Shown here: positions 1 through 14,149 of the stretch, piece by piece
How positions within the stretch are numbered: position 1 is the first letter of the stretch
How the letters are laid out: each line of letters opens with the position of its first letter
NCBI GenBank assembly: GCA_037349315.1
Contig: JBAIAC010000006.1
Span: 56,602,501-56,666,500 of the forward strand
DNA length: 64,000 nucleotides
DNA from: Chelydra serpentina
Lineage: Eukaryota; Chordata; Testudines; Chelydridae
Reading direction: 5' to 3'
The notes under the pieces: generated by a model
Seen by the model: only the letters and a program-made list of their open reading frames with translations
Databases searched by the model: none
Told to the model about the DNA's origin: nothing
Made by a program: the position numbers and the translations under genes

Positions 1-2410
1 GCTATCTGCACTCAAGTGGTAGGTTCTCAATTGTTACCTGGACCTTTCTTTTGAATTCCACATGCCTGACCCTATAAAGGATCTCGTCGTGGTACTGGAG
101 TGGCTATTGTTCTTCCTGCTGAGTCAGCAAATCCAATCACAGACTAAAGTGAGGCTCTGGCAGTCAGCTAGCCCTTGGCCATGAAGGATTTCATCTTCTC
201 CTGATGCTTGTTGGATAGTTTGTCTACAACACTGAGAGCTTGTCCCACTTAAAAAAAATTGTACTTAAGAGCAGTACTTTGTAGTTTGCTATCCTCATTT
301 GCAGACTGGCTAATAAACAGGCCTTTTGGCCAAAAAAGTCGACGTTTTTAGGGTCCTTTCCGTAAGGTGTGGACTTTGGAGGATCCTGATGTTTTTGTTC
401 TCTCTTGGACAGCTTGCACCACCAGAGAGCCAAGTGCAGGATGCTAGTAAAAGAACTCAAACCACTTGACATGGACCTTCTACCTTCCATCAAATTACTT
501 GGAGCTGGATAGTACTGATGTAAGCATATGCCAAATGGACTTGGCAGATTCGACTAAGCATCATTTGTAGGCATAATTGGTCTTCCTGATATTCAGAAGT
601 TAATGCTTTTGCTCCTGGATAACCTCTAAAGGAATGTCTATTGTTTCTATCATCCTCATCATTAGCTCTTGAAAGACCTTAAACTGATCCATCAAGGATG
701 TAGTTGGAGGGTTGACAGTCTTATCCAGGGAAGAAGAGGCAGTGGGTACTTCTTCTCAACAGAGTGCAGGTCATCCCCCCATTCTCCCTCTAACCTTCTA
801 GTAGCTGTCGCTGGATCTGCTGAGAAGTTTGGGGAGAATGAATCTCCTTCCTGGCTGAGAGAGATCTGGCCCTCAATACAGAGAAGAATGCTGGTTTCCT
901 GGAATAGGGATTCATATCCCAAGAGGACTAATACAGCCAGGACTGGTATGGGTATCATGGGGGAGAGGACAAAGTGGGGATACCCATTGGGATGCTCCCA
1001 TTGCAACCTTGATCATCTTCTAGCTCCTCTAATAGACTAATCTCTAGAGTCTCACTATGCCACCCATGGGAGTGATGGGCCATCAGTAGGGAAGAATCTC
1101 TGCTATGTTCTGCTGATGAGGAAGAGCAGGAGCAAACCTCCTCTAGGGGAGGATCCTGTCTGGTGTATCTTATTTAAGACGTTGTTACAGATAAGAAACC
1201 TCTGGAAAGACATGGCAACTGAGGAGCTAGCAATAATGTCTCAATCTACATTCTAGCAAGGGTGACTCCTACACAGGGCCAATGGAAAAGTCACTCAGTA
1301 CTGTGAACTGCTTTAGTGCTGAGCTGGAGAGCACTGAAGTATTCAGTGCTGTAGCCTCAGATGTTGGTGGCTGATACTTCTGCAGTCAGTGAACCACGCT
1401 CCATTGAGACTCAATGTACCAAGCTCAATGCCAAGGTTCTGTACTCAGGGGAACTCAGTCGTTAGATACTGGAGGAACTGATGTCGCCTTAGTCTACAAT
1501 ATCAAAGTACCAGAACCGGACTCAGTTTTATGACCCTTAAGAGAAGAAGCCCAAGAAGAAATGTGGCCCTTGGGTCTCCTGCTTGGCATCGGTGAAGGTA
1601 ACCTACACCTAGTTTCTTCACTGGAGAGATGCACCTTCTTGACCCTGCAGTGGCAGACAAACAAGGCATATGAGAAGCAACAGCCTGGGAGCATGGAGTG
1701 GAATCATGGCTCAGCAGGGCACTAGCAATAACTGACCTGGCTGCTGACGCTTCTCTGAGCTCCCAGAGACTGAGCAAGCTTGTATAGGCTTCCCTCGCCT
1801 TCTGGGTGAGATTCGAGAAGGAATGGCCCGCGGAACAATGTTCCAAAATGTATCTCTCAGAGACAGATGAGGCATTTTAAATGCCCATCATTAATGGGTA
1901 TAGTGATGTCACATAAGGAACAGGTCTTAAACCCTGGTGACTTGGTGTCTGCCACATTCTTAGTACCCCTGTACAGGTGTGCATGTGTTGGGGGCTACCT
2001 AGAAAAAAGGAAACACAGCTGGCTAAACAATGAAAAAAAAGAATATTGTCTTTTTGATTATTTGTTTAAAGCCACCAGGCAAAGGAAACTTAACTAAACT
2101 AGATAACACTAAATGACATTAAACAATACCATTAATTGTAAACCTAAAGATCTAATTTGCACAGTGCCAGGGATGTGAACACTGCAAAGGACACTGTATC
2201 AGTCACAGGTGGTAAAAAGGAAGTGAGTGGCAGTTTAGCCTGTTCCACACCTTTTATACCATCACATTTATTTGGGGAGGGAGGGGTGGTGAGCAAGGCA
2301 TGCTGCAGGTGCCGGCATGAGTCCACTGGACACTGCTAGTTAAAAAGAGTCATGTGCATGTGCACCAACAGTGGAATCTGTATAGACAATCACTCAGGAA
2401 AAAAAAACTG
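1..2410 (-). mobile_element. DIRS-G: 5' part of a DIRS-like retrotransposon
   Basis: The right end (about 2215-2410) read on the minus strand resembles the terminal repeats of the other DIRS elements here. It contains gtgcacatgcaca, a ctagcagtgtcc block and a TATAAAAGG stretch upstream of the coding part. The remainder, down to position 1, encodes decayed gag-like protein on the minus strand: 1502-1846, then 692-1006, then 224-493 with DPPKSTPYGKDPKNV. The element runs out of the window at the low side, so its RT and recombinase regions cannot be seen. Many frame breaks show that it is dead. Attribution of the coding part is by order and style, and is weaker than for the terminal repeat. Confidence 0.6.
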
Positions 2411-3171
<761 letters not shown>

Positions 3172-3788
3172 TTAATTACAAGCAACTGATTAAAAATAGA
3201 AACATTCAAAGAAAAATGTCTGCAGTAAGTATTCAATGTCTTTTCCTAGCAAGTAAGTGATTTGTACTGATGGACACTTACGTAAAAATGAGGTGGTCAT
3301 AGATGAGCTACTTTACCTCCTTTCCAGAGGAGTATATAATAGGCTAATGTTTTTCCCATCTATAACTACCCTCTTAAAACACAGTTGTTTGGCAGAAAGC
3401 AGCATAAACTGGTTTAAGTAGTTTACAAACTCTGATGTATTGTACATCTGACTATTACAGTTATGTTGCTGTATTTTTAGGAGATATGCAGTGAAATGGA
3501 GATAAGCAGAAAATCATTTACATCATTTTAGTATTCATATTTTGTTAGCACTATCTGCTAATAAAAACAACTACATTTTAAAAATCTTTATCTATTAGAG
3601 CAGATACTTCAAAAAGTCTGTTATACAAGTTATTAAACAAACACTGATTTCAACTATATTAGAGTCAAGTTTTAATGCCAATACAGCATTACTGGGAGCC
3701 TGTATAAGCATAAGGATGTATCTAGGATCACCAAAATTAACCTGCCCTACTTAAAATTACATTAATATAACATACAGTATATTTACAG

Positions 3789-4275
3789 CAGTGGTGCACA
3801 AACTTTTCCAGTCTCCCCCCACCCCATTAACGGAATCTGTCTAAACTCCCCCTCCACTGCTGCACAGCCAAGGCTTCCTCACCAGCGGAGCTTGGGCTGA
3901 GGCAGAGATGGGGGCAGAAATGGGCATGGGAGAGGAGCTGGGGCCAGACACAGAGCTGGTCTGGGGGCAGAGAGGGAATGAGGGCAGAGCTGAGGTGGGA
4001 GCCGAAGAGGGGGCTGAGTGGAACTGGGGCTGGGGGCGAAGCGGGGTTGGAGTGGAGTGGGATGGGGGTGGATCTGGCTTGGAGGCAGAACAGAACTGGG
4101 AGCTGAATGGGGTTGGGGGAGGAGCAAGGTTGGGAGTGGAGCTGGTCTGGGGGCGGAACACGGCTAGAAGCATGGTGCTCCCTCCCCGCCACCCCCCCCC
4201 CCGTGAGGGCTGGCGCAGCCCCAGCCATGCCCCGCCCCCCCCAAATGTTCCTCCACACCCCCCCTAGGGGAATGC
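3789..4275. repeat. G-rich repeat with hAT-like 5' terminus
   Basis: The stretch begins CAGTGGTGCACAAACTTTTC, resembling the start of hAT terminal inverted repeats (compare the element at 34432). It then runs into about 350 bases of G-rich, purine-biased sequence with many ggggctgg and gggggcag units. I do not see a matching 3' terminus, so the element is either truncated or a composite. Open frames on both strands here are proline- or glycine-rich products of base composition and are not genes. Confidence 0.45.
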
Positions 4276-4480
4276 TCCCACAGTATGAATTTACAGAATT
4301 AATCTGTCTTCAAATAACTTCCGGAGCAAGTGATATAAACAAGGATGAGTCATAAATGTGATAATCCAAAAATATCTTTTAAAAAAATCAGTTTCAATTA
4401 ATTAGAATTAATCAGGAATCAGCAAAATTATGTCTGAAAGCCAGGGTTAAATATAGAATGAATTTCACTGTAATATATTA

Positions 4481-4650
4481 ATCATAGAATCATAGAATAT
4501 CAGGGTTGGAAGGGACCTTAGGAGGTCATCTAGTCCAACCCCCTGCTCAAAGCAGGACCAATCCCCAATTTTTGCCCCAGATCCCCAAATGGCCCGCTCA
4601 AGGACTGAACTCACAACCCTGGGTTTAGCAGGCCAATGCTCAAACCATTA
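4481..4650 (-). mobile_element. tRNA-derived SINE, 5'-truncated, minus strand
   Basis: Read on the minus strand, this copy matches the SINE at 56258-56435 almost base for base. It runs from tggtttgagcattggcctgc through the B-box region to the CR1-like tail ending ctatgattctatgat. The first dozen bases of the tRNA head, with most of the A box, are missing. The family, a tRNA-related head plus a CR1-like tail, is characteristic of cryptodiran turtles. Confidence 0.82.
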
Positions 4651-5009
4651 ATGTCACCTACTTAACAAGTACTATGCCTTTCAATCTATTTTTATTATTA
4701 GAGGTATTTTTACTCCTTTTGTTTTAAGCAGGGAAACTTGGAGTGATTGCAGCTGAACAGGAGGTAGAAAGCAGCAGTGAGTTATAGGAACATACCATAT
4801 TGTATGGGCTGGAAAAAAAAGAAAATAAAGGGAAAGAGAATGGCATCTAACAACACAAATATAAAGCTATACCTTACATGACTGAAAAGACAAAAAGCTT
4901 TAAAATCTCTGAAACAAATTTGACGTCAATGTTTTTTTCCAACAAAAAGCACGCACAAACACTTTTACTTAAACAGCTAAAAGGATATTTTGATTTATGC
5001 CTTTCACTA

Positions 5010-5207
<198 letters not shown>

Positions 5208-5720
5208 TCAAACTAAATTACAATCTCAACATTGTGATGCTGAAATGTACATAAAACATCCAAAGACAGCATACTGTTAGAAGACAGACCCAGTATGTCT
5301 TTTACTTTTTAGCCATTTACTTATGCAGTGAATTTTGCTGTAGTACTCATGAAAGATGCCAGATTGATAGCAGTAGAAACTGACTGACTTTAACCGCAGA
5401 GCAACCACAGTACAGGAAGAGACGACAAAACCTTCCCCCTTGATGTCCTGATGATAAATTAAACAAAGAGTTGCATCCAGTTCAGGGTTTCAGTCGCTAC
5501 ACTGATTCTAACTTCTGCCTGTTAAACTTGTCAATCAGTATCAACTGCAATGGTATTTTTGTGATGTTAACACTTATCCACTAGGATATGCCCTGAATAA
5601 ATCAACCCATATATTGCCTGCTTCTAAAATCCCTACCCATATTTTTTTTTGGAGAATTTAGATTTGTGTGGTCTTAACTCCAGTTTTTAAAAGGAGAACT
5701 GCAAAGATTTAAAAAAAGGA

Positions 5721-8700
5721 TTTTTTACCTGATACTCATTTTCTGTTCTCCAGTTCCATTAAGCCAGAACAAATGGGTTTTTGTATTTCCCTGAAACCTG
5801 TCAATCAAGCAGAGGTGACCAATCACCACGCTGAGTTTTCATGTCTTTAGCACCTCTTCAGATAGTCCCTTTCTACACTCCCCAGTAAAGAACTTTTTGC
5901 ATTGTCTTTTAAAGACACACAAAAATTCCTTCCTTAACCATGGCAAGCCTCTAAATTTACAAAAAAATAATGGAATTCAGTCCACACAATAATAATTTGT
6001 ACTTCCATAGTACCTTCCAACAGAGGCTATCAATGTATTTTACAAACATTACTGAATTAAGCCTCAAAATTCCTATAAGGTAGGCACTAATATATCCATA
6101 TTACCAGTTAGGAAGCTGAGGCACAGGGTCACATATATCAGTGGCAAAACCTCTTCTTTACTCCCAATCCCTTTAAATGACTAGCTTATACTCCCTCTCA
6201 CTACAGAGGTTTAAAAGAAAAGTGAGGCAGGGTTCTGCATTAGTAAAATGGAACACAGAAAACAATTATGTTACTATGTTCTCTGTTTTTGGCATTTGCT
6301 ATTCCACAATGAAAGGGCTCTCAATAGAAGTATCGCACAGAAAAGACAGAAAATAAAACAGATTCGTCCTTCAATAGAGCCACCCTAACATCAAATTAGC
6401 TGAGGAAGGCAGAATTAATTTAAGGTTAGTGAATGTGTAGATCCAACAAAGCAGTCAGCTTTACTGATATCTTTTGAGGAGGCTCACATTTTTGATCAAT
6501 GAGGAAATCATGATTCTGCTAAAGTAGGCAGGTAACTTCTGCACAGAAATAAGCCTTGCCGAGTCTTCCTTAAATACAACTCCAGGGTCCTCCTACAGCC
6601 TAACACATTAAAGATTTTTTCTTGTTGGAGAAAGGCAATAACTGGACAGAATTACTTCCTGGCTCTGGTGAAATTCAGAGGAAATCTTAGATTAAAGTTT
6701 TCCACTCTCGTAGAAAAGATAGCTTGGATGGATTCTTCTACAAAAATTATAGGAGTTTCTTGAGAACAGAATACAATAGCTGAAGACATTCTTTTCTAGG
6801 TGCACCACGAAAAGAACACTGATTCTATCTTGTAGATGCTCAGCTTCTCCAGTGATAATTATGTACCAGTGCTGTCTCTAGATGTGGCCAGGTTTCTCTT
6901 GAATGAGTTTCCAGGACAGTCTATGGCTGGCATAATTTATTCAAAATGCTTTACTTAAAAGCCTCCCCCTGCCCCGCAAAGAAAATACAATACTCTTCTT
7001 TCTGAACTATTGTGACTGACCTGCATCTAAGTCAGGTTTGGTGAACTGAGTTTGGAGGTTTATGAGAACCATCACTTAATCTGATTACACCAATTAAACA
7101 TCATTTCCTAGGCCATTTGTATGTTACTACAGTCTTGTTTGAACTGTTTGCTAGGATCCTAACAAAAGCTGAAGTGAAGGAAAGGAGGCAAAGAGATGAA
7201 AGAAATGGGGAAGGAAAACATGACTGAAAATAAGGTTGCTTGCTAGCCTGGATATCATCTGTAATATTTAGGAAAGCTGTAGTTCTTCTCAGAGATGAAC
7301 AGATCCACAGAGGAGAGGCCTCAGGCTTGGATGTGATTTTTTGGGGGGATGTGGCACATCTTCTCAACTAGTCAGTTTAGTCAATATAAGTTTTTCAAGC
7401 TCAGCATTAGCTTTATCTTGAGCCAACTGAGCAGTATTACGACTGCCATTAGGAGAGTCTTGCTCATCATGATCCCTTGTCGGTTTCTATAAGCAACAAA
7501 GGTATGCCTGTCTTTATCCACTTACACAGCTGATTGAGGAGAAACTTCCTGAAACTTAAAACCAGGATAAGTAGGACCATCCTGCTCTGGACTGATGAAA
7601 AATACAGTTTCTCTTTGAAACCTTTATCCCAAGTCATTCTGCGCTTTGAAACATGCATCCAAAATCACAACAGTCCAGTGTGATTCTAGACTGCAGAATC
7701 CAGGAAAAAAATAGTTACTGTGCATCTATCACAAAAGTGACCCCAACATGGGGAGGAAAGAAAACCTTGCTTTCTAAAGCCCCAGTATAAATCCAAGTGT
7801 CCAGATAACAACTGGCATGAGCTCCCATAAAGTTTGGTCCACAGGAACCACTTCAGATATGACATAAATAAGAAGCATATAGAATCTCACTGAGATGTCC
7901 CAGAGGGACTCTGATTTTTTGCAACCTTTCTTCTAAAAAGGACTCGAAACTCTGTGTCTGATAATGGTTGATGTGTTGCACATGGGCTCAGAATATTCTT
8001 CTCAGAGTTTATCATCAATGCTACTAGGCAAAGAGGAAAAGATGCAAGTGAACAATTCAATAGAATAGGTAATGGATAGACTTCCCATTAAAAGGTATGC
8101 CTAATTAACAAAAGGCATTAAATAGGAGTGATGATGCTGGAAAAACTGCAGAAATTATCAGATTAAACTGGATATTCTAGAGTGCAACATTAAAAGTCTC
8201 GGAGTCATGTTGAGAGGATTGTTAAAGGAATAAAGTTTTTGCAAAAAAGGCGAAGTTGCCTGGTATACCTCCAGTTTGTTGGATGGACTTCTGGAGATAG
8301 ATAGAGCAGCACAATACTATAAGGGGATGAAAGGATGCAGATGTGCTCTTCACCTCTCTCTATTTTCTGTACAGTGATATAGCAGTGTCCAGTTGCTGCT
8401 AAGGATAAGGAAAGATTGGAAACCACAACAGATTCCTTGAAGGAGAATGAGAGTGAAGAAATTCTCAAGTGCAACTGGCAGCCTCTGCTTGATTGACAAT
8501 TTCCAGGAAGAAACCCATTTAATTTGAATTAGTGAATGTTAGAACACTGACAAAGTAGATTCTTCTAAGCAAAATAAAGGTCAGACAATTCTTAGGTACT
8601 TAAATCATCATTTTTAAACAAAGTAATTTTCTTTTTAAATTGGAATTCATCCAGGAGAAAATGACTGAACAGAACCAGCTTTAGTAGAACCACTTTTATC

Positions 8701-8800
8701 ACATTCCATAAAGGAGAATATCTACAAGTCAATTCCCAATCTTTTGTTCTGAATGGTGTAACAAGAAAAAAGAAGAGGGAGAAAAGATCCACTCAAAAGC
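5721..8800 (-). mobile_element. DIRS-H: degenerate DIRS-like element
   Basis: The left end (from about 5721) resembles the DIRS-E left terminus in layout and shares the phrase acctgtcaatca. At 6234-6312 a segment reads roughly as the reverse complement of 5725-5770 (taaaatggaac, gaacagaaaa type matches) followed by a second terminal-like piece. That is the arrangement of a DIRS internal complementary region. Beyond it, minus-strand coding traces (for example 7467-7658 and 8205-8474) are too broken to assign to domains. I found no right terminus, and the upper limit is a guess. A MIR-like SINE sits between the left terminus and the internal region. Confidence 0.38.
5990..6175 (+). mobile_element. 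MIR/CORE-SINE-like copy
   Basis: The sequence carries the MIR-type order: tttacaaacatta, then gaattaagcctca, then ataaggtaggcactaatat, then gaagctgaggcacag and ggtcacata. This is the well-known amniote CORE-SINE 3' half, moderately diverged. It lies inside the presumed left terminal region of DIRS-H and would account for the larger spacing between terminus and internal region there. Confidence 0.6.
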
Positions 8801-10415
8801 CCTGACTCGGCAACTGCATCTGTGCAGGTAGAACCTTACTCCTGTGTAGAGCCAGACTGACTTCATGGGGGTTCTGTGTGGGAGCAGGGGTCCACCCATG
8901 TAGTTGCAGTTGCATGATCAGGGACAACATCTGCAAATGTAACTGAAATTTTTTCTGAAATGTAAATATCATGCAGAGATCAAGAAGGCCAAATTCAAGC
9001 ATTAAAGCTTTCCATAAGATCCTTAGTTTGGCCACATTTTGCATATTGCCAGTTGCTGTTTATGCTGTTAATTAATGTCTAATATATATCTAATGTGTTC
9101 AACCACGTTCACAAAGTTTTGAGAAAATGTTTGCATTACTTCACTTTTATGTTTAAATTCTTAACCTTATATAGGGGTGTGTGTGAAAATTTTTTATCTG
9201 ACTCTAAATATTAAAAAAAGGGGAAGATGAGTCAAGGAGGTGGAGAATGATAAAAACTGAAACTTAAAACTGCATTAAAATCATCACACAGCCTATGAAA
9301 GTACATGGTGCATTTCCTCTAGGCGCTGGTGCATGCATTTAGGGGCACTGAAGAGATATATTTAAGTTGAGCTCTCCTAATTACCTCCATTCAAAATACA
9401 AGACCAAAGGGACATCCTATGAGATAGAAAGGACTCTAATTTAAAAAACATTTAAAAAAATGTATATAAGGGCAGCGTTAATCAAGCTGTCTGTAATTTT
9501 TCCATCCTATTGTTACAATTATAGTACTATAACTGATCATGTATTTTTTCCAGTTTGTTTTGTTTTTGTAGTTTCATTTTTTTCACTATAGAAACCTCAT
9601 CATACTTACTCTTGACTATGTGGATTTTTAACAGAACAAAAGGGGAGAGAAATGCCATTAAAAAAAAAACCAAAAATTTTAGACCTTCAAAAATTCATTT
9701 TGGATGCCCAGGGACAGGAGTAGTATCTTCACCACTTATTTCATTTTTTCCTCACACACTGACTAGATATTATATTGACAGTGTCCCTTTGATCACTAGG
9801 GTGTGGCTTATTGTATTTTCCATGTGACAGTCTGAAACTGTTTTAAATTTCATATACCGCCTTCCCAAAGTATTGTATAAAATTTCTTTAAATTTTTAAA
9901 TTCATGTACAAATTTGAGTACAAAAGTTTAGCTTTGTTCACCACTGATTTGATCCATATACTTCACATTGAAGTACAGGTAAATTTAAAACTGACTTTCT
10001 ATTAGCAGACAAAAACTTGTTTCCAGACACTAAATATTTAAATTGTCTTACATACCAATAGTTTATTATAGCAAGATGTATTAAAGTACAACAGATCCCA
10101 GCATATTTATTGAAATAATTGTATATTATGTGATATATATACTTTATTGCAAACATTACACACATACCAGCCCATAATTCCATGTGTTATTGCATTTTCC
10201 CTAAAATAGGTTAAGTATGCTCTATTTACTTTGTATAGTACTTTCACGGAGATGGCATTAATCTCTATAATGATGCTGTGTGCAAGGTTGTAGAAAAACC
10301 TGCATAATATATTTTTATTTTATAAATAGCATGTGAGCACACAAAGGCTACCGTAATGATAATGTATATGGGAAATACTGACGGTTTCGTGTTTACTCTT
10401 GACTATTATAAGTAA
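8801..10415. other. PHIP intron, no recognised features
   Basis: AT-rich intron sequence. Short open frames exist but show no recognisable domain and no plausible exon borders with PHIP phase. No terminal repeats or simple repeats of note were seen. Confidence 0.5.
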
Positions 10416-10904
10416 CATTTTCAAAAATGGGTGCCTAAAGTTAGGCTCCTAAAGCCAGCTTTAGGGCTAGTCTACACTTACCAGCTCTGTCGGACGCGTC
10501 GGATCGATCTTCTGGGTTCGATTTATCGCGTCTTGTCTAGACGCGATAAATCGAACCAGGAAGTGCTCACCCGTCGACGCTGGTAATCCTGCTCCACGAA
10601 CGGAGCAGGCAGAGTCGACAGGGGAGCCTGCGTGCCGCGGTGTGGACCAGGGGTGAGTACTTTGAAGTTCGAAATAAGATACTTCGACTTCAGCTACGTT
10701 ATTTACGTAGCTGAAGTCGCATATCTTACTTCGAACTTCGGGGCTATTGTAGACCAGCCCTTAGATACTTACATATTTGGCCTGATTTTCAAAAATGTTG
10801 CGTACCAGGCAATTACATTGACTTTGGGAGCCCAACAGGTCTCATGTTTAGCTGCCTAAATATGGATGTAGGAGACAAATTTTGCACACCCACTTTTGAA
10901 AATC
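10416..10904. repeat. Palindromic interspersed repeat hosting a MITE
   Basis: The outer ends form an inverted pair: cattttcaaaaatgggtg at 10416-10433 and cacccacttttgaaaatc at 10887-10904. Inside the ends are gtgcctaaagttaggctcct on one side and ctgcctaaatatggatgtag on the other, again roughly complementary. This wording recurs widely in reptile DNA; related phrases occur near 33690 and 62035. The middle is interrupted by the Harbinger-type element at 10464-10760. Confidence 0.5.
10464..10760. mobile_element. PIF/Harbinger-type MITE with long hairpins
   Basis: This 297-bp element is flanked by TTA on both sides (10461-10463 and 10761-10763), the usual 3-bp target duplication of PIF/Harbinger transposons. 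The termini are inverted: GGGCTAGTCTACA against GGGCTGGTCTACA. Three internal hairpins are obvious: a 19-bp arm around 10518-10560 (gattTATCGCG with its complement), a short one near 10592-10606, and an approximately 35-bp arm spanning 10663-10740. The element is CpG-rich and little decayed compared with its surroundings. It encodes no protein, so a transposase would have to act in trans. Confidence 0.78.
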
Positions 10905-13715
10905 TAAGCCTGCATTTTGACTTTGATTGTTTGGCCTGGCAACCTTGACATTAATTTAATATCATTTTTGTATGGAATTAGATGTAAAATAATAATTTGC
11001 ATTGACGTGTTCACAAAAACTAGCAAGCATTCAGCTAATTAAACAGCTGGTTTAAAAAGTTTTTCCACACTAACTTTCATATAATGAATATAAATCAAAA
11101 TTGAAAAGAAAGCTGTCTTTATTTTATTCAGCACATCTTTTGGAAGTTCTTGTGGTGATATGCATTACTCACCTTTCATAAACTGTCAGCTGTATTTTAC
11201 ATTAAAATGTTTGATTAAAATATTCATTCATTTTTAAAATACGTATCACTGAATTACCTGCTGTTGGCACCTATTTTTCTGAAAAGTCAAGCCTTATTGG
11301 TTTAAGATGTCAACACAGTTGACATTATTTACCTGAACTACAGAGAGGCATAAAACAATATGGCTGTTGCATATCTAGAATGGGGCAGTTTTCCAGAGAA
11401 CATTAATAGCCGCTTACCATCCAATCAGTGTTTTCCAGTCTCACTTTAATAAGTACTCATTTTATTAAAAAAGCCCCTCAAAACAGTGTCAGATCTGTTT
11501 TTTGTATTTACTTCTCCTGGCCCTGGAAAGTATTTTACCTGGAAAAAGCAAACTAAGAACCAAAAGAATTCATATTTTTTCTTTACTACACCACATTCAT
11601 AAAAGCTGAAGTCTAACCTTTTTCAAGGCTGACCATGAAAGTAAATTAAAATATAAGGATCTGCACAAACAAGTTTTATTCTGTCAATTACATAACAAAA
11701 ATGTAATTATATTTTTCACTCCACAGACATATTGTAACAAATACTACTTCCACCAACACCCTGGAAAGGAAATATGTGGAGTCACGCTCACCCTCGAGTC
11801 CTAATGTCACTGCCCTCTTCACTACACTGGACCCTTCCACTGCCTTTACTTTAATCTGAACTTTAGAGGGAACTACTCATTATGTGCCCAGATTCTATTC
11901 CTCACAGAAAAGTTGAAATGCATGCTGAGGAACCTTTTATCTTTTCCATAAGAGGGGCCTCCTACTGCAGTAAATCTTTCCTTTACTCTCACATGGTACT
12001 TAAGGAATATTCAGATAGCACTACCACAGCAATACAGTAACATATGTCTAAACCTTTTATTTGATTGTCCTCACTTTACCTGCTTGAAATGTAGTTACTG
12101 TCACTAGAATATAACTTTAAAAAGGAGATTTGGAATACATTACAAAATACTGCAGTCCTCTCTGTAAAAGAAGAGCAGTGACTGGGGGAAAAGGGTATAT
12201 TAGCTATAATGTGTGGCTAAAAGTTGTGTGAATAAACTACTGCCACTTTTTATTTCCTTTAATTTTCTGACTGATTTTCAGTTGTGTTGTTTAGGAGTCA
12301 AAAATCTTTAATATAGCTGTGTTAGTTTAATTTTACATTTCAGCTAAACAAATATTGCTGCATCAAAATTGAGTCCATAGTTAAAAAGATGCCAGTCCAC
12401 AACTAGTATTAGCCTCTTTGCAACTATTTGGAAAGATGATAGTAATAAAGAGATTAAACACCCAGTGCTGTGCAAAAGCAGCAACAACATTTGTTCATGC
12501 TGATAGTGACAACACTAACAGACATATTTCAGCATAGAAAGATTTTCTATTGAAATCTTTATGCTCCTGCAAAGTTGGATTCCTGTCTGAGGAGGTTACA
12601 ATCTCTGCAGCATCTTCCTTGTTGTAGCATTTATAGTCACTGAAAGGCAAAAATGAGGTTCTTACAAGCACCACTAGCAAAGGCAACTATGTTTGTAAAT
12701 TCTACAAGTTTAACTCAAATTTAAAGACCTTCAAAGTTCCTCAGGACCAAGAGCTCTATATTTTCTTTTTTCCTCAGAATAAACCAGAAAAATAGAATTG
12801 AACATTACATCAATGTAACTTTAATAGCAAATGTAGGCCTAGATCTTGCAATGCAATGCAAAGTAGAGAAATAGCCAATGGGGTTCCATGAGGATGGAGA
12901 GGTCTGAGCCAGTATGAATCTCATTTACAGGATCAGGCCCTTATAACACTTACGTGCAAAGATGAAAACATTAAGATGTGACATGACTGAGTTAATTTTG
13001 CTCTGTACAAGCATTTTATATTTTCTATTACTTTTCTTTATAAATGAATGTATCAATATATTCATGTTTATGCCATTAAACTTAGACTTAAAATATACAG
13101 GACTGATATTTGTCTTTTGGTATATAGAATCAAACATGCAGCATTATTTGATTTATGCAATGTGTCCTATGAAACAATGTTTATTTATATATTTTTTCCT
13201 AAGTATTACGAGAAATAAATTCAAATGATTAAAATACAGAATGTGCAATAGGGCTGAATTTTAATCTTGCTGTAAGAAGCATAAATTTAACTTTTCGCCA
13301 TTTATATTTGTGACCTTATATGTTACATCAATGTAATTTTTGTAATTTTGTTTGACTTCATCTGCAACTGTGTACATAAGGAATTTCCTGTGAGATCTAA
13401 TGATGATAGATTTGTTTTCTTTTTATCTATCAGATTAGCCTTACTCTTAAGTAAGAGGGTTTAACCTCTTTCAGCGTATGCACAAAATATCAAAAGTGTG
13501 TACCTCTTCTTGATACAACACTATCTCAGGTTCATCTTCAGTGTTTCATCATCAGAAGTTAGCCTAATTGCTCTACTTAGGACATATGCAGTTCGGTGGG
13601 AGATTGCCCAAGTAGTGGGCACAATCACTGTTTACTCAAACTATAAACCACAGAAAGTGCTTACAAACAATTTCTTGGATACCTATGTATTTTCATAGGC
13701 CCTAGAAAATTAAAG
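10905..13715. other. PHIP intron, no recognised features
   Basis: AT-rich intron DNA, some stretches with long A/T runs. Open frames such as those near 12495-13228 have no recognisable domain and sit in low-complexity AT sequence. I see no exon, RNA gene or transposon ends. Confidence 0.5.
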
Positions 13716-14149
13716 AAGTTATTTACTCTACAGTACCTGAGGTTCTTCGAAATATTGTAGTCAGTGTGGATCCTATGATAGGTGCACAGGCACCTCACAC
13801 ATGCAAGATCAGAGTCTTCTGAATAGTAGCATCTGTCAGGGATGCCCATGCACCTTGTGCCTCCTCTTGCCCCTCTATGATGACATAAAGGCATGGCAGC
13901 TGTGATCCTCTACCAGTTTCCTCACAATTCAAAGCTAAGGATGCCAAAAAGCAGGAATGAGAGGGTGGGTGGTAGGATCCATACTGATTACAACATGTCA
14001 AAGAACTTCAATTACTGAAGGGTAAAAGTTCTTTCTTCAAGTATGTGTCAGTGCTGATCTCACTCTAAATGACTATCAAGCAGTGTCTACTCTGGAGAGT
14101 GGGAAAGAGGAGCGTCAGCTATATGAGCAGAACAGAGATTAAAGTACAC

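Noticed and set aside
3827..4267. Proline-rich or glycine-rich open frames on both strands
   Set aside because: They overlap a G-rich repeat, read openly in several frames at once, and have no start context, domain or splice logic.
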